Shown: positions 34,863 to 46,599 of the stretch, piece by piece
How positions within the stretch are numbered: the stretch's first letter is position 1
Layout: each line of letters opens with the position of its first letter
Source of the DNA: Alnus glutinosa
Lineage: Eukaryota > Streptophyta > Magnoliopsida > Fagales > Betulaceae
NCBI RefSeq assembly: GCF_958979055.1
Contig: NC_084892.1
Coordinates: forward strand, 810,001 to 874,000
Direction: 5' to 3'
DNA length: 64,000 nt
Notes under the pieces: generated by a model
What the model saw: the letters and a program-made list of their open reading frames with translations, nothing else
Told to the model about the DNA's origin: nothing
The model's database searches: none
Program-made: the position numbers and the translations under genes

Positions 34863-36458
34863 GTGTGACGTGTTGTGAAATTTTAATATATTTGCAAGCA
34901 TACGAACCATATCAAAGTATAGTTTAGCAAGCGTGAGGTCGAACCCACATGGACTTGTATAATCATAGGAGAAGGGTGAGATTTTTCCCTCAAATCTAAA
35001 CTAAATAAGAATAAAAAATCTCACCCTTCTTTGTAAAATCTCAATCTCTTTCTATTTTTTTTTTCACTTTTCTAAAAAAAGTCAAATAAAATACATTCTA
35101 TTCTTTTTTCTTTCTTTTTTTCACTTTTGATGGGTTTACTGATTCGTAGGGGTGTCATTTATGTTTGATGCATTCCAGTTCGAGCCTGTTGCTGATGACT
35201 TCGGCTCTCTCAATAGTTGCTCTGTTCATTAAAATTCTCTTTGCGCCCTCTTTTGTATTAGATTTGCCTCTCTTCTGTTGCATGTTCGTCATTTACATTG
35301 ATACTTACTGTAGCACTTTTACAGAGAAGTTTGAATTTTGAATTATATTTTCAGATACTCTCTGCAAAGCTAAAGAATGGCTTGAGGTCTATTTCCAGCT
35401 CCCTTTGGTCATGACTGCTAACAACTTCATTTCTCAATAAAAGATAGGACCTACTTTAAAATAAATTTTGTTGGGCTTGAAAGTTCTCTTGGTTCATTTT
35501 GTTGCCTTAAATTTGTACTTTTTTTGCTAGGTTTGATATTGACCTTAAATAATTTATTTCCTCTGTTGACATTTCAGTTTTGAGAGGAAGTGCTATGTTT
35601 TCATAGTTCTAACAATGTCAGGAAATAAGAAAATTGCTTCTGCTTTTTAAATTTGTAAATTTTTCTAGGTGTGTTAAATTTTGTTGGAGTGCCTCATAAA
35701 TGTTAAGCATTTCTGATTGTTGGGTACGCGTACCCTAGTATTGTTTTTTTCTTTTATAGTAGCTCCTTAGTTGGCATTATTTGGCTATTGAATGTGATCG
35801 GATTTAAAAAAAATAAAATAAAATTGATGGTTGTATTAATTGAGTGAATAAGAAGTTATTCAGTAATCATTCTCTTAAAATTTAATAGTTACATCTGTTC
35901 CAAACTTTGGATGTATCGATTAATTAAAAGTTGAGTACATATCTTTTTCTTTTTTTTTGACATGTCCACACAAGAGGAAGGGGGGAGATTCGAACTAGTG
36001 ACCTCCGCTTTATGAAGCGTGGTCCCCAGCTGATTGAGCTACCCCTTGGGGACGAGTACATATCTGATCCTAGCTATAAAATGTATTAAAAGTCAAGGAA
36101 AATTGTGGTCAATGTGGGGAAACTTGGTACATATCTGATCCTAGGTAGAAAAGGTATTACAAGTCATAGAAAATTGTGGGGAAAGTTGAATACATATCAG
36201 AAGTGTTGTTTCCAACCTCAAGAAGTTGGTTAAAGGACCATCGATAATACTTATTATTTTTACCATCTAAGGTTTTTGCTGTCAATTAAAGTTGTTGGAC
36301 TTGCATTTGGATTATACTTTTAGGAACATGATTAAACAAACATTTACTATCAAACTAGTAAAACCATGATTACAGGAAACAAGGAAAAGTATACATGTTT
36401 ACTAGGCCTTTTTGTGAGGTTCAAACTTCTTGAATGATGCTTGACCAATCGGGTATAT
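34863..36458. other. Unduplicated segment left of the LTR element
   Basis: Sequence found once in the window. It has transcript-like, intron-like character (T-rich tracts, scattered short open stretches such as near 35,355-35,440) but no frame I can assign to a known protein. A 65-bp motif (GAAAATTGTGG ... TACATATCTGATCCTAG) is repeated at about 36,055-36,200. Confidence 0.4.
35945..36053 (-). mobile_element. tRNA-derived SINE, copy 2, reverse orientation
   Basis: Flanked by GAGTACATATCT (35,933-35,944 and 36,054-36,065). Reading the minus strand: GTCCCCAAGGGGTAGCTCAA (A-box-like), GGGGACCACGC, CACTAGTTCGAATCTCCCC (B-box-like), then TTGTGTGGACATGTCAAAAA. This is the cleanest full-length copy. 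Confidence 0.93.
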
Positions 36459-36984
36459 TGATAGGTGCTTTCTAATGGACTGGATGAATAATGGAGGAAT
36501 ATGAAAATGGAATGGAAAATATGTTGATAATGAACTCCAATTAATGGCTGAAGACAGACCCCAAGTGAATCCAATTAGGGTTTGGAAACAAACCACAAGA
36601 CAAAAGTCTATTTCTTTTCTTCCCTTTTATTTATGACTTCCATTCTTTAAATAGATAACATAGTATTGTAGGATTGAACCACAGCTCAGAACATTCCTAC
36701 TACGACTCAACCAAGTGGTGATAAGCAACCACTCAAACTAATCTATTAGAAATAATAGACTCCTAATAATCTAATAACACTAATCTGACTTGATGACTCA
36801 TAGACTTGATAAACATTTGCTAAACAACCAAAGATAAAGATAAGCATAGTTTATCCAACATAATAATAAAGATAACATAATTATCTAGCTACCTATCTAC
36901 TAATTGATAAGGATCACGTGGATTGGATACTTCACCCAAGTGAAGTTGATTAGGCTTCTAACTCGAAGGGACCGGTTCCTATCA
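36459..36984 (-). repeat. LTR of the TR-GAG element (3' side)
   Basis: 526 bp, bounded by TGATAGG and CCTATCA, with the partner LTR at 38,057-38,582. Since the element reads on the minus strand, this is its 3' LTR. Confidence 0.93.
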
Positions 36985-37014
36985 ATTGCCCCTCCTTGAA
37001 CACGATGCTTGTCC

Positions 37015-38041
37015 TCAAGGTCGAGTTCTCTCATCTCCGTCTGCCTCTTCAACATTTTCAAGCTCCAACTCGTCATCTAAATCAGCTTCAATAATGAAAA
37101 CATGTGGGACTGCACAACGATGCCCCGACGTGAACCTCTCATTGCAGTTGAAACATAATCCTTGTACCCTTCTTTTTTGCATTTCCTCCCACGAAAGTTT
37201 TTTGACAGAGGTTTGAGAACCTGGAGCTTTAGAACTTATCGTCGTAGTGGTATTGCTTTCCCATGATGGGCTCCTTTGCGAGTGAGTCAACTCATCCTCC
37301 CGCATTCGTGCGAATTCAATGGTCTCACGGAGTGTGCGAGGCTTGAACTTACGAACATCACTTGAAATATCAGCCTTCAACCCGCCTAAGAACGTCCCGA
37401 TTAGTGCTTTTTGTGGCCATCCACTCACACGGTTGGCCAGTTTTTCGAACTCTTGCTGGTACTCTCTCAAGGTTCCTTTCTATTTGACTCGGGATAGCGC
37501 TTCATTGTAGTCTTCGTACTCCGTTGGGCCAAACCTAGCCAATAATTCCCTCTCTAGAATGGGCCACATAACCTATTGGTTTTCAACTTGGTAAACCTTT
37601 TTTAGCCATTGCCACCATTGGTTTGCCTCACCCTCCAAGTAGAATGTTGCCAGTGTGACTTTTTGCCCCCTCAGCCGTGGACTGGTACTCAAAGAATTGA
37701 GCAACTCGGTCTAACCAAATTATCGGATCTTCTCCATGGAACTTCGGAAATTCCATCTTCATAGGCCGAAAGTGCTGCCCATTGTCTCGGTTATCACGGT
37801 TATGACTACCTCGTGCAACCGAATTCTCCTCCTTAGTCTCCTTCTCATGAGAATGTGATGACTCGCCCTGGGACTTTGCGAACCCCTCCTTGATTGACTG
37901 TTCCAATCTTTCCAAGCTTTCCCTCGACACGCGGTCTCGTTCCGTGCTTTCCTTCATGGCTCGTTCTAGATTCTGCAAGGACTCATGAATCCCTTGCACT
38001 TCGGACTCCAGTTTCTCAATACGGTCTTTTTGGGTTGACAT
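37015..38041 (-). other. gag region of the TR-GAG element (fossil)
   Basis: It encodes, in order, an N-terminal coiled-coil segment, a capsid-like gag domain with FPKFHGEDPIIWLDRV, and a single zinc knuckle (CFNCNERFTSGHRC) of the nucleocapsid kind. The gag family resembles Ty3/gypsy elements. It is broken about once and is described only as a fossil. Confidence 0.85.
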
Positions 38042-38056
38042 TTCTCTGATACCAAT

Positions 38057-38582
38057 TGATAGGTGCTTTCTAATGGATTGGATGAATAATGGAGGAATAT
38101 GAAAATGGAATGGAAAATATGTTGATAATGAACTCCAATTAATGGCTGGAGACAGACCCCAAGTGAATCCAATTAGGGTTTGGAAACAAACCACAAGACA
38201 AAAGTCTATTTCTTTTCTTCCCTTTTATTTATGACTTCCATTCTTTAAATAGATAACATAGTATTGTAGGATTGAACCACAGCTCAGAACATTCCTACTA
38301 CGACTCAACCAAGTGGTGATAAGCAACCACTCAAACTAATCTATTAGAAATAATAGACTCCTAATAATCTAATAACACTAATCTGACTTGATGACTCATA
38401 GACTTGATAAACATTTGCTAAACAACCAAAGATAAAGATAAGCATAGTTTATCCAACATAATAATAAAGATAACATAATTATCTAGCTACCTATTTACTA
38501 ATTGATAAGGATCACGTGGATTGGATACTTCACCCAAGTGAAGTTGATTAGGCTTCTAACTCGAAGGGACCGGTTCCTATCA
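38057..38582 (-). repeat. LTR of the TR-GAG element (5' side)
   Basis: 526 bp, nearly identical to 36,459-36,984; the primer-binding site follows at its inner edge. Confidence 0.93.
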
Positions 38583-38587
38583 TATAT

Positions 38588-41449
38588 TTTAGTGAATTTT
38601 GAATATCATGTTTGAACTTGCCCTTTTTTACTTTTACGAAGAGATTATGAGCATTGTGCAATGACCTTTTTACGGGATTATGTTGTAGCTAACTTCATTG
38701 GTTTTGATCCTTTTGATCTTACAACTGAATGGTTAATTTAATGTGAAAATTAAATGAGCATTTGGAAATGGGTTAATTTTTAGATTTTCAAGTTTTCCTT
38801 TCTTGCAGGGCCAAGATGTCTATAGCATTTCAGTGTTGTCTCGTGAAGGCAACAGTCCACAATGTGCTTAAGAGTGAAATGACAGTTAAAGAAGATAATA
38901 TATAGCAACTACAAAGCAAACATGAGAATGGAATAGAGGACTTTGATATGGGGTTTTTTTATTTTGTTTCTAGCAATTTTATACTACTAGGAATAGAGGA
39001 CTTTGACATCTTTATGTTGTATTGTTATGGAAAGAGATTGTAGTTGTTGGTAAAAAAAAAAAGAAAAAAAAAAAGGGTTATGAACTTTAATAAAATCATA
39101 GTAGGTACATTTGTCCATATTCTTTATGCTCTCCCTCATTTGGCTGGCAATGGAGACAAGAATGAACCCTACAAATTCCCATTAAATCGTGAACATACTT
39201 TCTTTTTCTTTCTTCATTTTTTTTTCTCATAAATAAGAAATTAATTGAGGTGATTCAATTCCATATAACCTCTTCATAATACTCGAGTCTATGTAAATTA
39301 AAAGTAACAATTAATGTTAACTTTATTAGCCTGTGACAACTTATAAAGGTCAAACTCTTCATGCAATTACATGAAATCTTAATCATTTTCAACATATAAT
39401 AATAAAGGTCTTAGCATATTTCAAAACCTCACTTTTCGACATTAAACATGTAAGTTAAGACTAACAATGTCAACTTTATCTTCAAAGCAAATTAAACATT
39501 TCATCAAACTCGATCTTGCCATTGCTAGCTTCTTCAGTCAAGGTAATTTGAGAAACTATAGCATTTCTTGCATATTTAAATGTAAACTTAATATCATTAT
39601 GTGCCATAAGATATGGATTGCAATATGTAAATTTTCTCTGAAAAAGAGTCACCTAATTGACTTCAACTTACACTTGCACAACCTCAGTTCAGTTATAGAC
39701 AATTTGACAAAACATTCAGTCATCTAGAGAATAACATAAGAACTATGTTACAATCAAAAAAATTACATGACCATGATAGTAAGCATATTTCACAAAGTTA
39801 CATAACTTGACCATGATAACAAATATAATAACTTTAGAATTATTTAGAGGTCATAATCATAGAATTGATGATATTGATCAAAAAATGAATATTTAAAAGC
39901 TCAACATCAGCTTGTAAGGGCAAGGTACTTTGATAGTTGAGAATGTTATAAACTTGAAATAAGATGGGCTGCACATGCAATGCAATCGCTGAGTCAGTTG
40001 TAATTATTACATTGGCCACGATTGTCATCCAAGCAAGTTTTTGGGATGGGTTGTTGATATCACAAGCTAATTGTTATAGAAGGTAGAGCAGTACTCCTTG
40101 GCTCAAAGGGAGAAGAGCTACAGACAATATCCATTGTTGATCAAACTAAAAAAAAAAAAAGCTTTTATTGCATCAGCCACATGCGTATCTTAAATCAACA
40201 CTTCAAATGTCAAAGAAAGAGTCGCCATTATTCTTTCAAAAAAAAAAAAACACACTTCAAATGTCCCATACTTTTATGACCAGTAGTTGCTTCCAGCTAA
40301 AATAAAGAAAACCAATGCAATCTCTTTTTCTAACCATACAATTGCTTAAACATGTGTCTACACTCTAGCATCTATAAAAAATGAATATCACAAATTTTCA
40401 GAACTAATCTAGAATAACGTGCTTCTTCCACTTGCCATGATATCACAGCTTTCACTAAAATCCATTATTTCCATTTGTGTTTCTCAAAATCCTTTCTACT
40501 ATTGTTTCTTGATTTTAACAACTTTTCTCCCTGGCAAGTGATTCCCGAAAGTGCATAGTTCCAGCTACTAAGAAACGTCCAACTCTAGCCTTAGTTCCAT
40601 GTTTACGACTCAAATATTGTATTGAATTCCCTCCTTTTCAGGGCCACCTTTCTATATTATCTCACCTTATATCAAACTGGTTCTAAGTTTTTATCTGATC
40701 GAGCTGATACCCAAGGTTAGGTATCAATCATGACGAAAAAGAAAGATAAATAAAAAAAAAAAAATTAAAAATCTAAAGATTGATCGAGGAGAGTATTCAA
40801 TCTCTTCTGAAAGTGGTATACCATAGCAAGAACGAACTTGTTTCTCTATTGTAGACATCATTCAATTAATTCATTCTATTTCAATCCTATTTCCATCTAA
40901 TAATCAAGAATTCCAAGCTTGTTAGGAGGAAAATCACGTGACGAATTGATTCTTCAATAAACGTTTTACTCACCCAATTTGCACATGGAGGCCTAGTTCT
41001 TTTGCTTCACATCGTATTAATCTATCTCTCTACACAGTCGCACAGATCTCAGTGACCCATTTCAGATTCGCCCAAAACATGAAAAATTAGCGATGTAAAC
41101 TGACTAAGCACTAGAAAATTAATCAACACTAATAAATAATAGGTCCTCCAAATAAGAGAATCTCATATACATTTTTAATCATTCAAAGACAAAACTCATA
41201 AATGAAATGAACAAAACGGGCAAAACCCAGAGGAGAGGACCAAAGAAATCCAACAAAATAAGCAAATCCCAACATTTCAAATCAAACCAATCAACAGATA
41301 TACATTGTTTCATCAAATCCCAACTCAGTAAACACAATGTCAGGCCCAAATCTGGAAAGAAACACATCCCAGAACAAAAGCAAAATAATATATAAAACTT
41401 ACAAGACTCTTGGGGGAATTCTAAACAGTCTAGTAGCATGTACCTTCTT
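38588..41449. other. Unduplicated AT-rich segment right of the LTR element
   Basis: Continues the unduplicated segment interrupted by the LTR element. A short open stretch after a TTGCAG acceptor-like site (about 38,810-38,870) reads GQDVYSISVLSREGNSPQCA before a stop. It resembles the last exon of a decayed gene, which I cannot identify. The rest (39,050-41,180) is AT-rich with no supported gene. Confidence 0.4.
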
Positions 41450-41710
41450 CTACCTATGCGTGAGGCACGAAGAAGATACATTGAACATAGAGAGCTTAGC
41501 TTGTCTCATGGAGTTTACCATTCTTGCTTCTCTATGTCATATCTCTTTTCTCCACACTTTTGCCAGACAAAAGATTCAAAGATTGCTTCTTTACCTGGTG
41601 AAGGGCGACCACCGGCCGGAGGAGAGAGAGAGAGAGCGAGAGAGAGAAAGGCGTTGGGAGGGGAAGAATGACAGAGGGCCGGCCGGTGGAGACCTCGCCA
41701 GTGAAAACAG

Positions 41711-41750
<40 letters not shown>

Positions 41751-41861
41751 TTGGAAGGGGAAATGAAAAAAGAATTCCCTCCCGGACAACTCGTTTTGAA
41801 TTTTAGATTAAAAAATCAAAAGAAATTGCTAAATCCTAAAAATTGAAAAGAAATTCCTTAC

Positions 41862-41913
<52 letters not shown>

Positions 41914-42140
41914 AAGCCACGTAGGCCTGGTGGGATGTTGGTGGGTACCCCAGTATTTTCCTTTTCAAAAATAATTAATTTCAAAACATTCTAACTTTAT
42001 ATCACATCAATAATTTTTTATTACTATTTAAATAAAAAAAATTCACAACAATATAAAACTTTTTCACTTTTCCATACAAATTCTTTTTACTTTATATCAC
42101 ATCTATCACTTCCAACTCCCACCCCTTATAACAAGGCCTA
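41450..42140 (-). repeat. CT-rich interspersed repeat, inverted copy
   Basis: Reverse-complement relative of 32,464-32,985: (GA)n runs around GACCACCGGCCGG and GGCCGGCCGGTGGAG, then CCACGTAGGCCTGGTGGGAT and an end CCCTTATAACAAGGCCT. A poly(A) of about 40 bp lies at 41,871-41,910. With the 32-kb copy it brackets the 9.7-kb interruption of copy 2. Confidence 0.6.
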
Positions 42141-42144
42141 ATTG

Positions 42145-45100
42145 TTGGATGTTTTAATTAATTTATGAACCTTGATATATATTGAATAGGTTGCTAGTTT
42201 TGTGGTATATAGATATTAGATGAGACTTTATATATGTGGCTTTATATATTGATTCGAACGTAGTACTAGAAGATTGTTTGACTATTCTCACATGTCACTA
42301 ATCAAATTTATGTCGACATGTTACTAATTAATCAAATTAAAGTAAGGTACTGTTCTCAATGGGTAGCTCAATCGACTGGAGACCACGCCTCATGAAGCGG
42401 TGGTCACTAGTTCGAATCATTCCTCCCCCTCTTGTGTAGACATGTCAAAAAAAAAAAAATTAAAGATACTTGAATTAGAATTTTTTGAGCCCATAATTTT
42501 AACCTTATCAAGCTCGTATTGTTGTAGCATTTTCAGCAGCTTTTCAACCATTTTCTTTAAATATAGGAAACAAAACTATTTTTTACTTCCCTATCAAAAA
42601 ACACCCCACAGCAGCTTTCCTTCATTTTTCTCTATATCATTAAAATATTATTTTTTTACTTTTCCTTTAATTAAAAGCAAGAAAAAGAAGAAAAAGTAGG
42701 AGAGAGATAATATATTTGTTAGCTTTACTTTAATTAAAAGTAGGAAAAATAAATAAAGTAGGAGAGAGATAATATATTTTGTGAATAAACAATTGAAGGG
42801 GACTTCTCAAAGAAACGAAAATTTTAAAGAAGCTGTTGTGGAAGGGTTTTTGTAATTTTCTTGAAATTTTTCCTAAAACTTAGGGAACAGACCCCATTTA
42901 GAGAAGCTGATGTGAATGCTCTTATCGTAAGGTGTACGCTAAGAGTGAGCTAGCTATCCTAGCGCGCTTTCTTTTAAGAGATATGCTATGGGAGTATTTG
43001 AAATTCACTTTCTCCTCATTTTTCTTATTTTCACTTCTCCTAAAAAACATCAACTTCAAAATATTCTTAACTTTTTTCACTTTTTATATCACATCAATAC
43101 TTTTTTATTACTTTTTAAATAAAAAACTCACTACAATAAAATTTTTTTTTTCACTTTTCCATATAAATTATTTCAATTTTATATCACATCAATCCTATTT
43201 TCCAATCATTCAAAAAAAAAATCTTAAGGGGAGGAGAGGGGTGAGGGATTTTTAAACGAGGCCATGTTTACAACTTCTATATAACTCTAACAAATTTTTT
43301 TTATTGGATCTATTTTCCTACACGTGGATCTTACATATCCAATTGTTAATTTTAACCAAAAATAAAAAAAGTTGTTGAAATTGTAAAACAGTTATAAACG
43401 TATTATATTTCTTCTTTTAATAACAAGCTATTTTTTTTGTTGAAGTCAACTAAGCAAGGCATGAGGAGGAAATGGTTTTTGCTTGGGTGCTTTTAGTCTT
43501 CCCTTCCCTAAATTATAGCATAATTAATACATTGGTGATTCCCCTTTAGCCAAGTTAGTTTTCTTTTTTGTCAAAAGATGGATGCTACACTTAATTCATG
43601 TTGTAATATGTGTGTTATAAACATTATTTCATTTTCAACCATATTTAAATGTTTTATTATTTGGTATTAAAATGTATTCATGAGTTTTTATAGCAAAGGA
43701 AAAAACAGTTTTATTAAAATATATTCATGAATTTTTATGAAGAAGAAAAATCAATTTTAATGATTTGATCTTAAATTGTTTTGACCGTTTATTTTTCTTC
43801 TTAAAGAATTTTAGCCGTTAGTTGTTAAAGCTTACATTTTATGCAGTTTGGACATTAACTGTTTCACGGCCTTAGAAAATCTGGTGAGCCAGCCTTAAAG
43901 AAAAAGATATTTGGTTTTAGCCGTTAGTTATGTTTCCTACCATTTGTCGTAAACTTGTGAGACTTAAAGGTAAGAAGAAGAAAAAAAACGTTTTTTTCCT
44001 TATTGTTGGATCATGGCATTTAAGAAAAGAAAAGAAAACTGACGCTCATTTTTCTTATATATTAAGTTCCAATGAGCATTTGAAAACGACTTCTTCTTAA
44101 TTTGGCTTCCATCATATTTTTCGGGGTGTATTTTATATATTCTAAAGTGAATTTGTATTAAGCCAAGAAGCTATTTACAAGAAAAAATATTCTGAAGTCC
44201 CACATCCACTCTGATTAAAGGGTTGTTTTATTTGATCTTCGTTTTTAGAAGTGTGTCATTAACGAAGATAGATGCTATAGTCTAATTTTGGGAGGTTGCG
44301 TGTCAAGAGATCCGATCACACCGAGTTATACACTCCGGGAGGCACAAATCAATCTTTAAGGACAATGCACTTGCGTGATTCTATAGTATTGTGAGATCTT
44401 TCTTTAATTTAATTTTAATTTCTTGTACAGTATTTATTTTTTTATTATTATTATTTCAGATCAATATGGTCTAGTATCAACAAAAATTTTCAAATTGATA
44501 TTTTTTTATTTCAATAAGAACTTTGTGCACCATCCAAAGTTACTTTCAACAATTTAAACTTATTTTACATCAACTCAAGTATTGTATTATAGGTTGAATG
44601 ACCACTTAAAAGAAACAAAACGTACCTTCATTCAGCTCGTGCCAATGGCCACAGAGTAGTTTGGTCAATCACCCACAATTTATTTATTTTTTTATTTTTT
44701 TTATTTTTTTATTAAAAAAATAATTTACCCCAGAATATTTTGGATAGTTCATGTGGTTAAAAATCACGTGACTAACATTCCATTTAATAAGACGGAAAAT
44801 ATCAACGAATGTGATAATTTTCCACAATTTGGTAATTCGTGAGGGCCGAATGTCACCTTTTAAACGGTGAAGACTAAATCAACGAGGGAGTAATGACTAA
44901 AGTATATTTTTCTCATTTTTTAAGTACTTTAATTTATGAAATGAATGGGGCCTAAAAAGTCAGAAAAAGGCATATTCCTCACGTAGTTTGCCAACACAAC
45001 TATTATAGCTGCAGCTAATCAAAGCTTATCTGAACAATTTTGTAATTAATGAACCATGCTAGAATATTGGTCAAATGAGTACATTAATTATTTTTTATTA

Positions 45101-45822
45101 ACTTAAGTTTTTAAAATATATAGTAATTTAACATAATATCAGAACAAATATTATAAATTTAAACATTTTTACAACTTGGTTGTCAATGTTTTAGAAAGAC
45201 TAAAATGACAAATGACTTTTATATATATATATATTCAATTAATAACGTGCGACTGGTCTATAGTGAGTAATGTTTATTGCACAATTTTTATACAATTTTA
45301 ACAATTTTTTTTTTAAGATCAACTATTGAATATTTAGGACCCACACGTAGAAAAATAAATTCAATGATTGATAAAAAAAAAAAAAAAGTTAAAATTGTGC
45401 AAAAATTATGGAAGTGTTATTCAAAAAAACATAACTCGTCTATGGTTATCGTACGTGCATGGAATTTTCACTACCCAATACCCATGCGAAGTGTAAGGTT
45501 TGGTTTGCCAACACTAATTTTGTCTGATTTCAACGTGGCCACTTCACATGGTTTGAACTTGAAGCTCTTTTTTTTAAAAAAAAAAAAGAAAAAAAAAATG
45601 GAAAAAGAAAAAAAAGTTGAAGCTCTTGGTGTTATTAACTGGCCTGCGATTACACGCAGATAGAATTTGGAGTGACCTAATCCATAATTTATGTTTATTT
45701 TTCTTCGGTTTTCAATAAGAAACATTCAAATGTTTACCTAAACTTTTTAATTTTATTTTAAATTTTGAAAAGAATTATAAGTTTTCTGTATATTAATTTT
45801 GTGACCCACCGTATATGTATAA
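42145..45822. other. X2 spacer
   Basis: Aligns with 9370-21,530 of copy 1 after removing the Harbinger element, one tandem unit, one SINE and the LINE there. It carries its own SINE and about 400 extra bp near 42,530-42,905. AT-rich, no gene seen. Confidence 0.65.
42343..42456 (+). mobile_element. tRNA-derived SINE, copy 3
   Basis: Flanked by AAATTAAAG (42,334-42,342 and 42,457-42,465). It reads GGGTAGCTCAATCGACTGGA, ACCACGCCTCATGAAGCGG, CACTAGTTCGAATCATTCC and GACATGTC plus poly(A). Copy 1 near 9594 lacks it. Confidence 0.9.
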
Positions 45823-46019
45823 GATTTTTTACAACTATTTATTCGAATTTGAGAGAATTCGAACAGGTAATCGTAAAAGACTACTTTTGAGATTCACCTG
45901 ACCAAATAAAAATTAGGCTGTTTAATCACTTATCTGGTTAGATAGGTCCCAAAAAAGTGGTCTCTCACAATCACCTATCTGAATTCTCTCAAATTCAGAC
46001 AAATAATTGTAAGGGATCC
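45823..46019. mobile_element. Tourist-like MITE, 197 bp
   Basis: TAA duplication at 45,820-45,822 and 46,020-46,022. The ends are GATTTTTTACAACTATTT and (reverse complement) GGATCCCTTACAATTATTTG. Same family and same paralogous position as 21,533. Confidence 0.8.
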
Positions 46020-46199
46020 TAATATATATATATCACGCCACATCAAGCTTGCAATACACTTTTGACTCTAATTCCAAGTTTTTAACCGAATTTGTTAATT
46101 TTGCATGCAATTGAGCGCCTACAACTTGTTTAAAATTGATTTTAACTAGTAAAAAATTGTGGAATTATGATGGTATCATTGGGTTGAGGTATACCAAAG

Positions 46200-46241
46200 T
46201 GTAAATTAAAGGATTTTTCTTTTGGATTTGAATTTGTATTT

Positions 46242-46290
<49 letters not shown>

Positions 46291-46595
46291 GATGATTTCG
46301 ATTTGTTACTAATTAGAAACTTTTGGATTTTGATCTTAAAATCTGCACTAAAACGGCCAAAAAAGTGGCCAAAACCGGACAAAATTGACCCAAAACAAGC
46401 CCAAAACCCATCTTCAAAAGCGGTTATATAACCGCCGGTTATGTAGTCAATAACCGCTAACCGGCGGTTATATAAATAACCGCCTCCGCCTAAGCGGTTA
46501 GCGGAGGCGGTTGGTAAAATACAATAACCGCCTAGGCGGTTAGCGGTTGTAGCCAATAACCGCCGGTTATAACCGCTTGAACACCCATGTAGTAA
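46200..46595. repeat. GCGGTTA-rich repeat, probable hAT-like element end
   Basis: After a poly(T) of about 37 bp, 46,420-46,585 is a cluster of GCGGTTA / TAACCGC words, many as the palindrome-like AACCGCCGGTTAT. It ends GAACACCC, which in reverse complement is GGGTGTTC, a frequent hAT-like start. The left boundary is not resolved. It is absent from the 51.85-kb paralogue. Confidence 0.45.
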
Positions 46596-46599
46596 TTGT

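Larger units (their letters stand above)
36459..38582 (-). mobile_element. Non-autonomous LTR retrotransposon of TR-GAG type (Ty3/gypsy-like gag), fossil
   Basis: A short LTR element of 2,124 bp with two 526-bp LTRs, a 5-bp target duplication TATAT (36,454-36,458 and 38,583-38,587), a primer-binding site of the initiator-Met type (TGGTATCAGAG) next to the right-hand LTR, and a purine-rich tract next to the left-hand LTR. The only coding part is a gag region on the minus strand; no protease, reverse transcriptase or integrase is present. This is the layout called TR-GAG. By eye the LTRs differ at about three positions, so insertion was recent, probably well under one million years at common plant rates. 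The gag reading frame looks broken about once. The element depends on others for movement. Confidence 0.9.

Noticed and set aside
35945-36053. A possible tRNA gene
   Set aside because: Box A and box B are there, but no cloverleaf with a sensible anticodon arm can be drawn. The poly(A), target duplications and several copies show it is a SINE.
41179-41481. A 100-codon minus-strand frame
   Set aside because: Cys/Leu/Phe-rich composition, no recognisable domain, no support from the paralogues.
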